In this document: one piece after another, positions 7,544-16,544 of the stretch | Layout of the letters: every line of letters starts with the position of its first letter | How positions within the stretch are numbered: position 1 is the stretch's first letter | From: Flavobacteriales bacterium UBA6057 | Lineage (GTDB): Bacteria; Bacteroidota; Bacteroidia; Flavobacteriales_G; Salibacteraceae | Reading direction: 5' to 3' | Length of the DNA stretch: 64,000 bases | NCBI GenBank assembly: GCA_002428995.1 | Contig: DIYJ01000004.1 | Coordinates: 186,001 to 250,000 of the forward strand | Notes under the pieces: model-generated | What the model saw: the letters and a program-made list of their open reading frames with translations, nothing else | Told to the model about the DNA's origin: nothing | Databases searched by the model: none | Position numbers and translations under genes: made by a program

Positions 7544-10500
7544 TTAAAGGGCGTTTGTGTTGAAGGTGAATACAGGGCCACCAGCGGGCACCACGGTTTG
7601 TGTTTTGCCGCCTTGCTTCAGTTGCACAGCTTGTCCATTTCCCGTCAGAGAGAAGAAGCTTCCCAAGTGAATGGGCGAGCAGGTGAAATCTCCGCTCACG
7701 CCCTGGGTGGCGCTGATTTCCATTTCCGCATAGGTGTCGAAGTCGAGCACGGAAACCGCTCCGCTAAAACCAAAGCCTGGCTGGGTCACCAGACCGCTCG
7801 GCAGCGTTTGAGGTGTTTCGCACCAGTAAAACGAAAGGTCCTCCGCCTTCAAAAAGTCAAGGGCAGAATCTTCGTTTTCGTTGGTAAACAAGGCGATCGC
7901 CTCGGACACATCCAGCTGCTCAAGGCTGAAGGAGAGGTAGAGCGGGTTGGGCACGTCTGCGTCAAACGCAAGCACGATGCTGAAGTCTCCCTGGTCGCCC
8001 GATCCGCTTCCGACTACAGCCTGGCCTGAGATGCCAAACTCCACGGAGGGAGGATCGAATTCGATGCCCATTTCCAGGCCAATGCTTTGCAGGTGGAGGC
8101 CTTTCACGCCCGGAGGTGCGGGGAAGGTTCCGTTTTTGTCCTGCAGTTCGATGGCTACATCGGCTTCGTCATCACTCAGGGTGACCCGAATGGTGGTGTC
8201 AATGGTTTGGCCAAACATTGGGAATGACCAGCTGCCAGCCAGGTTCACGGTGAAGTCATCTTCCGTGGCAGTCACGTAGAAGCGGCATTGCTCGATCGAA
8301 ATCTTTCCGGAGCCGCTGCCCGTGGAAATCGTGGCCGGTGAGGCCAGGTTGCACGAGGCGGTCACACTGTCATTGCTGGGGTCTGCAGTGATCATCAATG
8401 TCAGTGCATCTTCTGCTACCATCGAAGCCGCATGTTTGATTTCGGTGTTCGAAGTGGTGCTCAGGTCGAGGTTGGCTGAAACACTGATGCCCTGTTGAAT
8501 GCCCTGTTGCGGCAGCGCAGTGATTTGCGGGCTGGAACCTCCCGGCAACTTCGGCAGGGAAGGCATTGAAACGCTGCTCAGGCTTTCCGAGGCCAGGTAG
8601 ATCTGAACCTGACTCAGGCTAAGGCTGTCCAGTGCTTTGAACTGGCTTCCGATGCCGGGAATGTCGGATGGATTTTCAGTTCCGTCCAGCGCCACGCCAA
8701 ACACAAAGGCTGCCTGTCCGCCAGCTGTTTTTTGTGAGAAGAAAAAGGCATCACCACTGGCCGTGGAGGCCGAGATCACAAATTGCTCGGTCGAAGCATC
8801 ATAGGCCACGGTAACGGCCGTCAGCGAAAGGTTGAGGCTGGAAGGAACGCTCAGGTCGTGGCTGATGCCGAGCGCTGTGGCCAGGTCTTCAAAGCCCAGG
8901 CTGGAACCTGCTGTGGCCTGCCACTGGGCCGCAAAGCTCAGGCTGCCGGATTGCTCGCTGAGTTCTACGGAAAATTGTTCCGAACCTACAGCCCATGTTC
9001 CGCTAAAGGTGCAGCTGGCCGAAGTCCCCGAAGCTCCGCTGTTGAAGCTTGCGCTCAGGCCGAGGTTCATCGAGCAGCCCGCGATCTCAATCGGCTGGCC
9101 TTCCTGGATGGAAAGGTTGCCCTGCAAGGTCTTGGTGTTGCTGGCATACTGGAGCGAAAAGGCGCTCATCTCTAAGCTGCTGATCGCATTGGGAACGCTG
9201 AAATCAGTTCCAAAGAGCGAGGACAGGTCCTGGATGAAGCTCCCGATCGGCACTTGTCCGCTTTGCTGGGCCGCAGAAAAAGTCCACGCGCTGTTGGCAT
9301 AGGCCAGCGAAGCTGTGGCCTGAATGCTGCCAATGCTGGCCGTGCCGCTTACCGACAGTGTGTTGGAGCCGTTGTTGCTCTCCAGGTGGAGCGAGGCTTG
9401 CTTTAAGTCCACGTTTTGTGAACCGATGGTGTGGCTCCAGCTGTCAGACAAGCTCGCCCGGAAGCTGTATTGCTTTTGAGCCGGAGTGGCCGAGAGGTCA
9501 AATTGGTTGCAGTTTAGGTTTCCTGAAGGAAGGTTCGTGCTGCCTATCAGCGTGCCCACGCACTGGCTTAGGTTCATCGTTTGGCCGTTGGGCAGTTTCA
9601 GTGAAATGGCCATCGAAGGAAGGCTGATGGTTGCCTCCAGTGTGGTGCCGTAGAAGGCAACTTCTCCCGAAAGGCTTAAGCTCAGTACAGGACCGCTTGC
9701 AGCCGAACCACTTGGAGCCGAAGCAGCATCGGCCGCAGCGCTGGACGAAGGCATGGAAAGCGAAAGCTGTGCATCCAGTTGCTTAAAGTCCAACAGTCCG
9801 TTCAGGGTAGACCAGCTCCAGGAAGGTGGTGTGGAAAGTGAAAGGCTGGCACCGCCCATGCTCAGGGAACCGGGGGCGATGGAATAGCTCAGTTGCTCAA
9901 TGGTAGTTTGCTGCAGTGCGGGAAAGGAAGTGGGGACAAGGCTGCTCAGCGAGCTCACGCCCAGGAAGGCGGAGAGGTCCTCAAAATCGATGGGCGCTTT
10001 GCCAGAAGGCTTGCACAGAAAGGTGATCAGGGGTGAAGTGCCACTGCCAAAATTGGCGCTGATCGGCAGCGAAAGTTGCTGGCCGCTGGCACTCAAATTC
10101 AGGGTGCTGGAAAGGTTGTAGAAGCTCTGTGCCGAGGTGCCGGAGCCGGTGGCTGGGATGTTGAGGGCGCTGAATTCCAATCCAAGCTTCTGGCCGAGCA
10201 GTTCCATTTGCCCTTTTTGGGAAGCCTTTAGCCACAGGGCCGGACGGTATTTTGACGGACTGGCGCTCACTTCCATCAAGTCGATGGCCCCGGAGAGCGC
10301 TACGGTGGCTGTGTTGCTGTTGGAAAGGAAGGAGCCGATGCCTGGAGGCAGGTCGCTCAGTGCTGCAGTGCAAGAAAATTCAATGCCCCCGATGGAGGAG
10401 GCCGGAGTGACTGAAGTGTTTGATGTGTTCCACAGTGCGGCAAAGTTGGCCGGCAGCGCAGGAGCTGTGTTGCTGCTGATGGTGAGCGAGCCGTTGCTGA

Positions 10501-10870
10501 TGGTAAGGTGGTCGAGTATTCCGCCTTTCAGAGATGGGAACACGTCTGCGAGGTTCCAGCTGCTGGCAAAACCGGTGAAGTTCATCACACATGATGGTGT
10601 ATCGTTTTGAATGCTGAAGACCATCTGGCAGTGGACCGGTGCAGGACCAAAGGCAGCATTCGAAAAATTCCCGCTGATGGTCAGCGAGGAGCTTGCTAAG
10701 TCTTTTTGAATGCCGTTCAGCAGAAGCTGCCCCTGCGGGAAGAGCTTGCTAAGCAAGGTGTTGAAGGAAGCCTGATTCAACCAATCGGGGTTGAATCGGA
10801 AGCTACTGCCAGAAATGCCGTTGGAGACGGTTTGTTGCAGTGCTGAAAAGGTTGTGTTTGTCGCGTTCAT
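7544..10870 (-). CDS. Large Ser-rich beta-repeat protein, first gene of the operon
   Basis: The ATG at 10870 is preferred over the GTG just before it. The 1108-residue protein is rich in Ser, Ala, Leu and Gly and consists of alternating hydrophobic strands (for example LSLSLSGEVAF and SLTISGNF). A diverged unit of about 130-170 residues recurs, each with a phrase like FEDLAxxLGxxxLSxxLPxxL followed by L-x-x-Y-x-x-x-x-x-x-x-x-S (near nt 9950, 9210 and 8880). An Ala/Ser-rich linker sits near nt 9710. There is no signal peptide, membrane segment or catalytic motif, so it is cytoplasmic unless exported by a contractile or toxin-type route. It shares beta-segment character with the 5167-7524 product. 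I do not recognise the family; a structural shell or carrier role is only a guess. Confidence 0.8.
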   Translation of the reverse strand: MNATNTTFSALQQTVSNGISGSSFRFNPDWLNQASFNTLLSKLFPQGQLLLNGIQKDLASSSLTISGNFSNAAFGPAPVHCQMVFSIQNDTPSCVMNFTGFASSWNLADVFPSLKGGILDHLTISNGSLTISSNTAPALPANFAALWNTSNTSVTPASSIGGIEFSCTAALSDLPPGIGSFLSNSNTATVALSGAIDLMEVSASPSKYRPALWLKASQKGQMELLGQKLGLEFSALNIPATGSGTSAQSFYNLSSTLNLSASGQQLSLPISANFGSGTSPLITFLCKPSGKAPIDFEDLSAFLGVSSLSSLVPTSFPALQQTTIEQLSYSIAPGSLSMGGASLSLSTPPSWSWSTLNGLLDFKQLDAQLSLSMPSSSAAADAASAPSGSAASGPVLSLSLSGEVAFYGTTLEATISLPSMAISLKLPNGQTMNLSQCVGTLIGSTNLPSGNLNCNQFDLSATPAQKQYSFRASLSDSWSHTIGSQNVDLKQASLHLESNNGSNTLSVSGTASIGSIQATASLAYANSAWTFSAAQQSGQVPIGSFIQDLSSLFGTDFSVPNAISSLEMSAFSLQYASNTKTLQGNLSIQEGQPIEIAGCSMNLGLSASFNSGASGTSASCTFSGTWAVGSEQFSVELSEQSGSLSFAAQWQATAGSSLGFEDLATALGISHDLSVPSSLNLSLTAVTVAYDASTEQFVISASTASGDAFFFSQKTAGGQAAFVFGVALDGTENPSDIPGIGSQFKALDSLSLSQVQIYLASESLSSVSMPSLPKLPGGSSPQITALPQQGIQQGISVSANLDLSTTSNTEIKHAASMVAEDALTLMITADPSNDSVTASCNLASPATISTGSGSGKISIEQCRFYVTATEDDFTVNLAGSWSFPMFGQTIDTTIRVTLSDDEADVAIELQDKNGTFPAPPGVKGLHLQSIGLEMGIEFDPPSVEFGISGQAVVGSGSGDQGDFSIVLAFDADVPNPLYLSFSLEQLDVSEAIALFTNENEDSALDFLKAEDLSFYWCETPQTLPSGLVTQPGFGFSGAVSVLDFDTYAEMEISATQGVSGDFTCSPIHLGSFFSLTGNGQAVQLKQGGKTQTVVPAGGPVFTFNTNAL

Positions 10871-11123
10871 CACTTTTTTATTCGTTGAAATCCGATGTAA
10901 AAGTGTGTCCGTGGTTAGGCCGTTTCAAGAGTAGAATTGCGCAACCTGCAGCAACGTGTTTTTACGTATGTCTTTTAAATCAGCATGTTAAAGCCTTGGT
11001 TTGACCGTGAGTGTCTGAGGTTGCTGGCCTTTTTATAGGGTGATTTTGTCGGTTCTGTGAACAGACGATAATGTTCGATTTAGTTAATTTACCGCTCAGA
11101 GTTGATCCAGAAAAAACGGGTAT
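10871..11123. promoter_or_regulatory. Divergent promoter region between the large operon and the lipoprotein/kinase operon
   Basis: This 253-bp gap separates the start codons of two divergent transcription units, so both promoters should lie here. It is A+T-rich near each start codon. I could not place a Bacteroidota -33/-7 pair with confidence. If the kinase and regulator at 12537-13945 control the left operon, their binding site would be expected here. Confidence 0.5.
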
Positions 11124-11894
11124 ATGATGCGGGTGCAAAACGTGATGCAGTTGGTTTGGGTAGTGTTTTTCTTTACATCCGGCTGCGGGCCGAATCAGCC
11201 GTCACCTCCCAAAGCATCTGGATCCAAACCGGGTGTTTCGCAGGAAGCGCTATGTCACCGGGATTTTAAGGTGTACCGCGAAACGGTGGGCGTGTGGCGC
11301 AATAGCTGGGCCTATGTCAACGACCATCAACCCGACTTGGTGAAGGGCCGCCAGGTAAGCAGGGCCAAGATCACCGAGCAGCTCAATAAGTGTGAAGGCT
11401 GCAACGGGGTGCGGATTTATTATGCGCTGCCCGAATCTTCCACTGATTTCCCGATGGCTCCAGAGCTGATTTTCGCCAATACCATGAACTGTGATGATTC
11501 GCTGAGCGGAGACTCTTTGGTGTTATGGTCAGGCGATGCCGGTTTCATTCACGTGAGCGAGGCGCGCAGTTACATCTGCCACTGGCAGACGCTGGTGGAG
11601 GGAAAGCAGCCAAACTTCAGCCGAACCTGGGGCTTCACCTACGAGCGTGATGCTTTTGTCAGTGCCATTGAATCGGAGGAAGAGGTCACGTTTGAGTTTG
11701 CCGTCCACACCATCGATCCTTCGCTCGACTCTCTGTATGGTGTTCCCGATCACACTCCGGTGCAGGGAAGTCTGGTGATAGCCATGGTGGTCGGAAACCC
11801 CGAAACCACAGAAGGCCCCTTGCTTGACTTTTCCCTGCCCTGTCCACGGTTTTGCGGTGGAAACCAGGTACTGAACTGTGCCCCCAAATCATGA
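11124..11894 (+). CDS. Lipoprotein of unknown function
   Basis: The 256-residue product has a lipoprotein signal (MMRVQNVMQ, hydrophobic VWVVFFFTSGC with the Cys at about residue 21) followed by a Pro/Ser/Lys linker (PNQPSPPKASGSK). The mature part contains several Cys (for example KCEGCNG and CPRFCGG) that could form disulfides or bind a metal, and the phrase GVRIYYALPESS, which recurs in small Bacteroidota lipoproteins of unknown role. The gene is first in an operon with a membrane protein, a histidine kinase and a response regulator, and its stop overlaps the next start as ATGA. That arrangement suggests an envelope sensor or partner of the kinase, which itself has almost no extracytoplasmic part. 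Confidence 0.8.
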   Translation: MMRVQNVMQLVWVVFFFTSGCGPNQPSPPKASGSKPGVSQEALCHRDFKVYRETVGVWRNSWAYVNDHQPDLVKGRQVSRAKITEQLNKCEGCNGVRIYYALPESSTDFPMAPELIFANTMNCDDSLSGDSLVLWSGDAGFIHVSEARSYICHWQTLVEGKQPNFSRTWGFTYERDAFVSAIESEEEVTFEFAVHTIDPSLDSLYGVPDHTPVQGSLVIAMVVGNPETTEGPLLDFSLPCPRFCGGNQVLNCAPKS

Positions 11895-12559
11895 TGACTC
11901 TCGCTGAGATACTGGGATGGATGGGCTTTATGGGGATGATTCTTCCCATGGTGATGGGCCTCCGGCAGTGGAGGCTGCTGGACAACACGCGCCAGCTCGT
12001 AGTGCTGCTGGTAGCCGTGTGCTTCATGAATCAACTTGCCGCCACGATTGTTGGGTACTTTCTTCAGATCAATAACCTGCTCTTTTATCATTTCTACACG
12101 GTGATGGAAGGCATGACACTCCTGTACATCCTTGGCAACCTGCCGGGGCAAAACCTTCGAAGGAGTGCCGTCTGGGGTCTGCTCATTGGATTCGCGGCAC
12201 TTTGTATGGCGGATATCGGGATCAGCTACGTAGACGGGAACTTCCTTTTTCCGAGCTACAGCCGCGCACTGGAAGCGTTGCTGATTTTAGGACTGGTATT
12301 TCGCCATGTGATCCTGACGATGCGCCACGGAAAAATAGATCACATCCATCGCTGGTTACAGGCCGGCTGGCTGCTCTACTTCGGTGGAAATCTGCTCCTC
12401 TTTGTGTATTCCAATCAGGTGGAATACCTCAGTAGCGACCGCGACTACGGATTGATCTGGACCATCCACGGTGTGTTAAACCTCGTGCTCTATGCCAGTT
12501 ATGCACGGGCGCTGCTCGAGCCAAAACCAAAGTCGCATGGGAAATATCTTTCTGCTTAG
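11891..12559 (+). CDS. Polytopic membrane protein, unknown family
   Basis: The ATG at 11891 overlaps the stop of the lipoprotein gene as ATGA and is chosen over an upstream in-frame ATG. The 222-residue protein is very hydrophobic, with about six or seven transmembrane segments (for example LGWMGFMGMILPMV, VVLLVAVCFMNQL, AVWGLLIGFAALC, ALLILGLVFRHVI, GWLLYFGGNLLLFVY, IHGVLNLVLYASYA). I see no catalytic motif. Its last 23 nt overlap the start of the histidine kinase gene, so it is probably co-translated. A role as the membrane sensing partner of the kinase, whose own input region is a single membrane helix, fits the context but is inference. Confidence 0.8.
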   Translation: MMTLAEILGWMGFMGMILPMVMGLRQWRLLDNTRQLVVLLVAVCFMNQLAATIVGYFLQINNLLFYHFYTVMEGMTLLYILGNLPGQNLRRSAVWGLLIGFAALCMADIGISYVDGNFLFPSYSRALEALLILGLVFRHVILTMRHGKIDHIHRWLQAGWLLYFGGNLLLFVYSNQVEYLSSDRDYGLIWTIHGVLNLVLYASYARALLEPKPKSHGKYLSA

Positions 12560-13289
12560 TTCCCTTCTTATTCTTGGTTTGATGGGGATGGTGGTAGTGG
12601 TGATGTTTACCTACCGCGAACGCCTCCATCGGGCGAGCCAGGAGGAACGCCTGCAACGCTTTCGGGCCATCTGCGAAGCCCAGGAAGCGGAACGGGAACG
12701 CATCGCACGTGAGCTGCACGATGGTGTGGCACAAACCCTGGCACTGGCCAAGCGCAACGTGTGGCGCCTTCCGGTGGCTGAGGGACCGGAACCCTCAGAC
12801 GAGGTGGAACAGCTGAACCAGTTGCTGGAAGAAAGCATCGAGGGAATCCGGCAGGCAGCTCATGACCTGATGCCAGCCGTGCTCAAAACCCTGGGGCTTG
12901 AACCAGCCCTGAGGGATTACATTCAGCGACTGACGACAGATGCTGGCCCGCAGATCGATCTGGATATCGAATCCAACGACTTGTCCTGGCCTTCGGATTT
13001 TACCGCGCTGAATCTGTTTCGGATGATCCAGGAACTGATTGGGAATTCCATCCGCCATGGTCAGGCCCGATCCATTACGGTAAGACTTAACATCAACGCA
13101 CGGGGAGGAACGCTGCACTATGCGGACGATGGAGTCGGCTTTGACGCTTCTCGTCAGGCCAGTGGGTTGGGAATGCATAACCTCAACGCCCGCGCCATCC
13201 TGATGAAGGGTACACATCGCTTGGAGAGCCTGCCGGACCAAGGCATGCAGTTCCATTTTTCCTGGAAGGAGGAAGGAGGGAAGTCTTGA
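12537..13289 (+). CDS. NarL-type sensor histidine kinase (HisKA_3)
   Basis: I start the gene at 12537 (MGNIFLLSS), because the upstream frame is a shadow of the membrane protein. The 250-residue kinase has one N-terminal transmembrane helix (about residues 4-24), a short coiled linker, the dimerisation and phosphoacceptor motif RELHDGVAQTLAL (His61), and an ATPase domain with the N box around QELIGNSIRHG, DDGVGFD and GLGMHNL. This is the LiaS/DesK/NarX class. It has no extracytoplasmic sensor of its own. The gene ends in a TTGA overlap with the response regulator, so kinase and regulator form a cognate pair. Confidence 0.92.
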   Translation: MGNIFLLSSLLILGLMGMVVVVMFTYRERLHRASQEERLQRFRAICEAQEAERERIARELHDGVAQTLALAKRNVWRLPVAEGPEPSDEVEQLNQLLEESIEGIRQAAHDLMPAVLKTLGLEPALRDYIQRLTTDAGPQIDLDIESNDLSWPSDFTALNLFRMIQELIGNSIRHGQARSITVRLNINARGGTLHYADDGVGFDASRQASGLGMHNLNARAILMKGTHRLESLPDQGMQFHFSWKEEGGKS

Positions 13290-13945
13290 ACGCCTATCAA
13301 CCCAAAATCATCCTAGTAGACGATCACGTGCTCATGCGCAGCGGCCTCCGGCAAATGCTGGAGGAACAGGAACTGGTGGTGGTCGATGAATTGGATAACG
13401 GCTCAACACTCCTGGCCAGTGTGGCCGAGCACAAGCCCGACCTGGTGTTGCTGGACATCGAAATGCCAGTGATGAACGGATTGGATGCCTTGCGCGAATT
13501 GAAGTACGAACATCCGAAGCTGCGCGTACTTCTTTTGACGATGCACGACAGCGAAGCCCTCATTCAACGCGGGATGTTTCTCGGTGCCAACGGAGTGGTG
13601 CTAAAGGATGCTCAACCGAAGGAACTGCTTGCTGCCGTGGAGCAAGTATTGTCTCAGGGATTTTACTTCAGCGAAAAGGTTTCCATGAGCCTGCTGCACG
13701 GCCTCGGCCGCAGCCTGCCCACTGTTGATCCCCCGGGCGGCAAGGTATCCCTCACGGCCCGCGAGTGGACCATCCTACGGTTGATCTGCCAGGAACGGAG
13801 CACCCATGAAATTGCCGAAACCGTCCACCTCAGCCCGCGCACCATCGAAGGCTACCGCAGCAAACTGATGGAGAAGGTGGGAGTGAAAAGCACAGTGGGT
13901 TTGGTGGTGTTCGCGGTGCAGAATGGTGCGTTGGACGGAGGGTGA
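13286..13945 (+). CDS. NarL/FixJ-type response regulator
   Basis: The start codon is TTG, overlapping the kinase stop as TTGA; the first in-frame ATG comes only after the conserved acidic pair of the receiver, so TTG is needed. The 219-residue protein has a receiver domain (VDDHVLMRSGL, phosphoacceptor Asp57 in VLLDIEMP, conserved Thr and Lys in LLTMHD and VLKD) and a C-terminal LuxR-type helix-turn-helix (LTAREWTILRLIC, then THEIAETVHLSPRTIEGYRSKLMEKVGV). It binds DNA as a phosphorylated dimer. Likely targets include its own operon or the divergent operon to the left. It faces the regulator at 13959 with only 13 bp between stops. Confidence 0.93.
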   Translation: MNAYQPKIILVDDHVLMRSGLRQMLEEQELVVVDELDNGSTLLASVAEHKPDLVLLDIEMPVMNGLDALRELKYEHPKLRVLLLTMHDSEALIQRGMFLGANGVVLKDAQPKELLAAVEQVLSQGFYFSEKVSMSLLHGLGRSLPTVDPPGGKVSLTAREWTILRLICQERSTHEIAETVHLSPRTIEGYRSKLMEKVGVKSTVGLVVFAVQNGALDGG

Positions 13946-13958
13946 GCGAACAACCTAT

Positions 13959-14651
13959 TCACATCAAACCGCACTGCCAGCAGGCGATCATCAGTTCTTG
14001 CATGCTGCTTACCTCCATTTTCTGGTAGATGCGTTTTCGGAAGGTATGCACGGTATGCATACTTACCTGGAGGTGTGAAGAGATTTCGTTGTCTTTCATG
14101 CCTTGGGCATACAATGCCATGATTTCCTTTTCGCGTGGAGAAAGCAGCGATTGAAAGCGCTCGAAGCTGTTGCTGACACGCTGGTTTCCCTCAACAACAA
14201 ATCCAGGTTCTTCATGAGAAAAGCTCTGTTTGCTCAACAGGTCGAAACGGAATACACGCTTTCCTTTCAGAACATCTTGAATCGTATCAAACAGCACATC
14301 CATGCCGGTATCTTTGGGAACAAAACCGTCTGCCCTGGAGCTCTTGACTTCTTCCAGAATAATGGATTCGGTGTAGCCTGTGAAAAAGATCACCTTCCGA
14401 TCGGGGAATTGCTGTTTGCATTCGCGACACACGCTGAAACCATTGCGACCGGGGATGTTGACGTCACAAAGCAACAGGTCGAAACGGAGTCCCGGCAACT
14501 GCGTGGTGAACAATAAGCCATTTTGAAAAACCTGTTGAACTACAAATCCTTGGATACGTTCGGTGTGCGCGGAGATGCCATCGGAAATCAGGTTGTGATC
14601 ATCTACGATGACGATGCGAATGGGGGATTTGGAGTATGACGCCTCAGGCAT
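13959..14651 (-). CDS. NarL/FixJ-type response regulator
   Basis: The start at 14651 (MPEASYSKSP) overlaps the end of the upstream kinase by 8 bp and is preferred over the ATG at 14690. The 230-residue protein has a receiver (IVIVDDHNLISDGI; phosphoacceptor Asp63 in LLLCDVNIPGRNG; FFTGY and VPKD as the conserved Thr and Lys regions) and a LuxR-type DNA-binding domain (LSPREKEIMALYAQG, then DNEISSHLQVSMHTVHTFRKRIYQKM). It is the cognate partner of the TPR-kinase just upstream. Its target is not shown, but the divergent gene cluster at 16545 with its TAAATAGG repeats is a candidate. Confidence 0.93.
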   Translation of the reverse strand: MPEASYSKSPIRIVIVDDHNLISDGISAHTERIQGFVVQQVFQNGLLFTTQLPGLRFDLLLCDVNIPGRNGFSVCRECKQQFPDRKVIFFTGYTESIILEEVKSSRADGFVPKDTGMDVLFDTIQDVLKGKRVFRFDLLSKQSFSHEEPGFVVEGNQRVSNSFERFQSLLSPREKEIMALYAQGMKDNEISSHLQVSMHTVHTFRKRIYQKMEVSSMQELMIACWQCGLM

Positions 14652-16443
14652 GTACGAAGAGCGGAATGTGGATATTGATGATGGTTCCACGGCCTGGTTT
14701 GGTGTCCAGGTGAAACTCCGCTTCTAGGTCTGCGCACCGCTGTTGCATATTCACGAGTCCACTGCCCTGAGAAGCCAAAGCCGGATCGAAGCCAGCTCCG
14801 TTGTCTTCAAAGGTGAAGGTGAGCTGTTGATCGTCCGCGGAAATTTGAATTTCCACGGAAGTGGCCTGGGAGTGTTCCAACACGTTGCTGGTGCATTCCT
14901 GTAGGATTCGATACAGGGCGCTTGATCGTTCTTTTCCAAGATCTTCCAGGGCATCTTCAGGGTAGATGCTTAGACGAAAGTCAATCGCTGAGACTTCCCT
15001 CATTTTCGTGAGGTGCAACTGGATGGCACGATCAAGGCTCACATTTTCGAGTTCCTGAGGAAACAGGCGATAGGCGAGGGATCGTACTTGTTCTTTGGCC
15101 AGTCTCAAATCGCTGGCGAGCTGCTGTGTCTCCGCATTCTGTTCATGCATGGAATGAACCTGCTCGGCCATTAACCGCATCTTGTAGCCAAGGCTGTCGT
15201 GCAGTTCCTGAGAGATCTTTGAGCGCAGAGATTCCACAGCTTTCCATTTTTCTGCGAGCATGATCCGCTCGTTTTTTTCGCGCCTTCGCTTTCTTTCTAG
15301 CAAGCCGAGGCTTAGCAAGAGCAGTAGCGTACAAGCGAGGCCTCCGAGTATCCAGTTGCGGGTGTTGATTTGCGCTTGCTGTGCCTCAATTTCAAGTGCT
15401 TGTACAGCGATTTGCTGCTCCTTCTCTTTGGTGTGGAATTCGACTTCCAGCGCTGAAATTTCCTCAGCCTTTGTTTGTTCGAACATTAGCTTCTGAATAG
15501 ATATGGTGCTGTCCAACCAAAAGGCGCTGGAATCAAACTCCAACAATCTTGAATAGGTGATGGCCAGATTTCGGGCAGTCGATTGCATTTGGAGCAGGTT
15601 GTACCCGGCACCTGATGCGTGGGCCTTGCGCGCTTCTCTCACGGATTCGCTAAACCGTTCCTGGTGATGAAAAATGGTCGCTCGAATCGCAGAATTCGCG
15701 GCTTCCAGGTACCTATTACCTCCAATGGCATGGATGATTGAATCAGACACTCTCAAGTAATACAGGGAACTGTCGAGCATATTCAATTGAGAGTAACAAC
15801 CTCCCAAATTTGAAGTAGTGGTGGCTGCGCTTGGATGCTTCAGCCGGGCATAAATAGTAGCTGCAGGAAGCAGGAAGGAGACGGCTTTGCGGTAGGACTG
15901 TTGTCGGTTGAAAATAAGCCCTATCCCTCCCAAAGCTCGAGCTTCCTGCTCCGGCAAGTCATCCTCTCGCGCTTTCTCAACAATGGATTGAAGAATGGAT
16001 CGGCCCTTTTCGAAGTCACGCATGTCGATGTAACAGTTGGCGATCATGCTCTGAATATTCAGGCAGCGATCAGGGTAAGAGGCGTAATTCATTTTCTCGA
16101 TGGCCTCGAGCAAGTACCTAAGTGCCGTGATTTTATCATCTTTCAGGTAGTAGGTGATTCCAATGTTTGCGTGACTGAGTGCCCACAGGTCCACGCGTCC
16201 TATCGAATCAGAGATATGCGCAGTCATTCGATACACCGAATCTGCCTTGTCAAGTTCATAATTTCTCAGGAGTTCTTTCCCGATCAATTGAAGCAATTTA
16301 ACTCTTGAGGAATCTGCTTCTGTGGTTCTTTCAAGTTTCGAAAGGCTGTCAAGAGTATTGGTGAGTTCCGGTTGAGATCGGCCCATGAACCCAGTGAAGC
16401 AGAGCAGCAATGCGAGGCTCCACTTTTTATGTATAAAAAACAT
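14644..16443 (-). CDS. TPR-containing sensor histidine kinase
   Basis: I start at 16443 (MFFIHKKWSLALLL), which yields a signal sequence ending near FMGRSQ; upstream ATGs lead into a segment without one. The 599-residue protein has tetratricopeptide-like repeats in the periplasmic half (for example ALSHANIGITYYLKDDKITALRYL and ARALGGIGLIFNRQQSY), a transmembrane helix (WILGGLACTLLLLLSLGLL), then a NarL-type kinase core: SQELHDSLGYKMRLM (phosphoacceptor His), an N box with SNVLEHSQAT, DNGAGFD and GSGLVNMQQR. This layout is common in Bacteroidota. It is followed without a gap by its regulator. The TPRs probably bind a protein partner in the periplasm. Confidence 0.92.
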   Translation of the reverse strand: MFFIHKKWSLALLLCFTGFMGRSQPELTNTLDSLSKLERTTEADSSRVKLLQLIGKELLRNYELDKADSVYRMTAHISDSIGRVDLWALSHANIGITYYLKDDKITALRYLLEAIEKMNYASYPDRCLNIQSMIANCYIDMRDFEKGRSILQSIVEKAREDDLPEQEARALGGIGLIFNRQQSYRKAVSFLLPAATIYARLKHPSAATTTSNLGGCYSQLNMLDSSLYYLRVSDSIIHAIGGNRYLEAANSAIRATIFHHQERFSESVREARKAHASGAGYNLLQMQSTARNLAITYSRLLEFDSSAFWLDSTISIQKLMFEQTKAEEISALEVEFHTKEKEQQIAVQALEIEAQQAQINTRNWILGGLACTLLLLLSLGLLERKRRREKNERIMLAEKWKAVESLRSKISQELHDSLGYKMRLMAEQVHSMHEQNAETQQLASDLRLAKEQVRSLAYRLFPQELENVSLDRAIQLHLTKMREVSAIDFRLSIYPEDALEDLGKERSSALYRILQECTSNVLEHSQATSVEIQISADDQQLTFTFEDNGAGFDPALASQGSGLVNMQQRCADLEAEFHLDTKPGRGTIINIHIPLFVHA

Positions 16444-16544
16444 CAGCGGATAGAAGTAAATAGGGTTTTGTAACCTAAATAGGGTATACAGACGCATTTC
16501 GTTCTCTACAAAATTTGTTTTTCTAAATAGGAAGGACAAGCGAA
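16444..16544. promoter_or_regulatory. Divergent promoter with three TAAATAGG direct repeats
   Basis: This 101-bp A+T-rich gap lies between divergent start codons. It contains three identical copies of TAAATAGG at 16457-16464, 16476-16483 and 16524-16531. The first two are 19 bp apart, about two helical turns. They are candidates for a regulator site, for example of the response regulator encoded by the leftward unit. The promoter itself cannot be placed with confidence. Confidence 0.4.
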
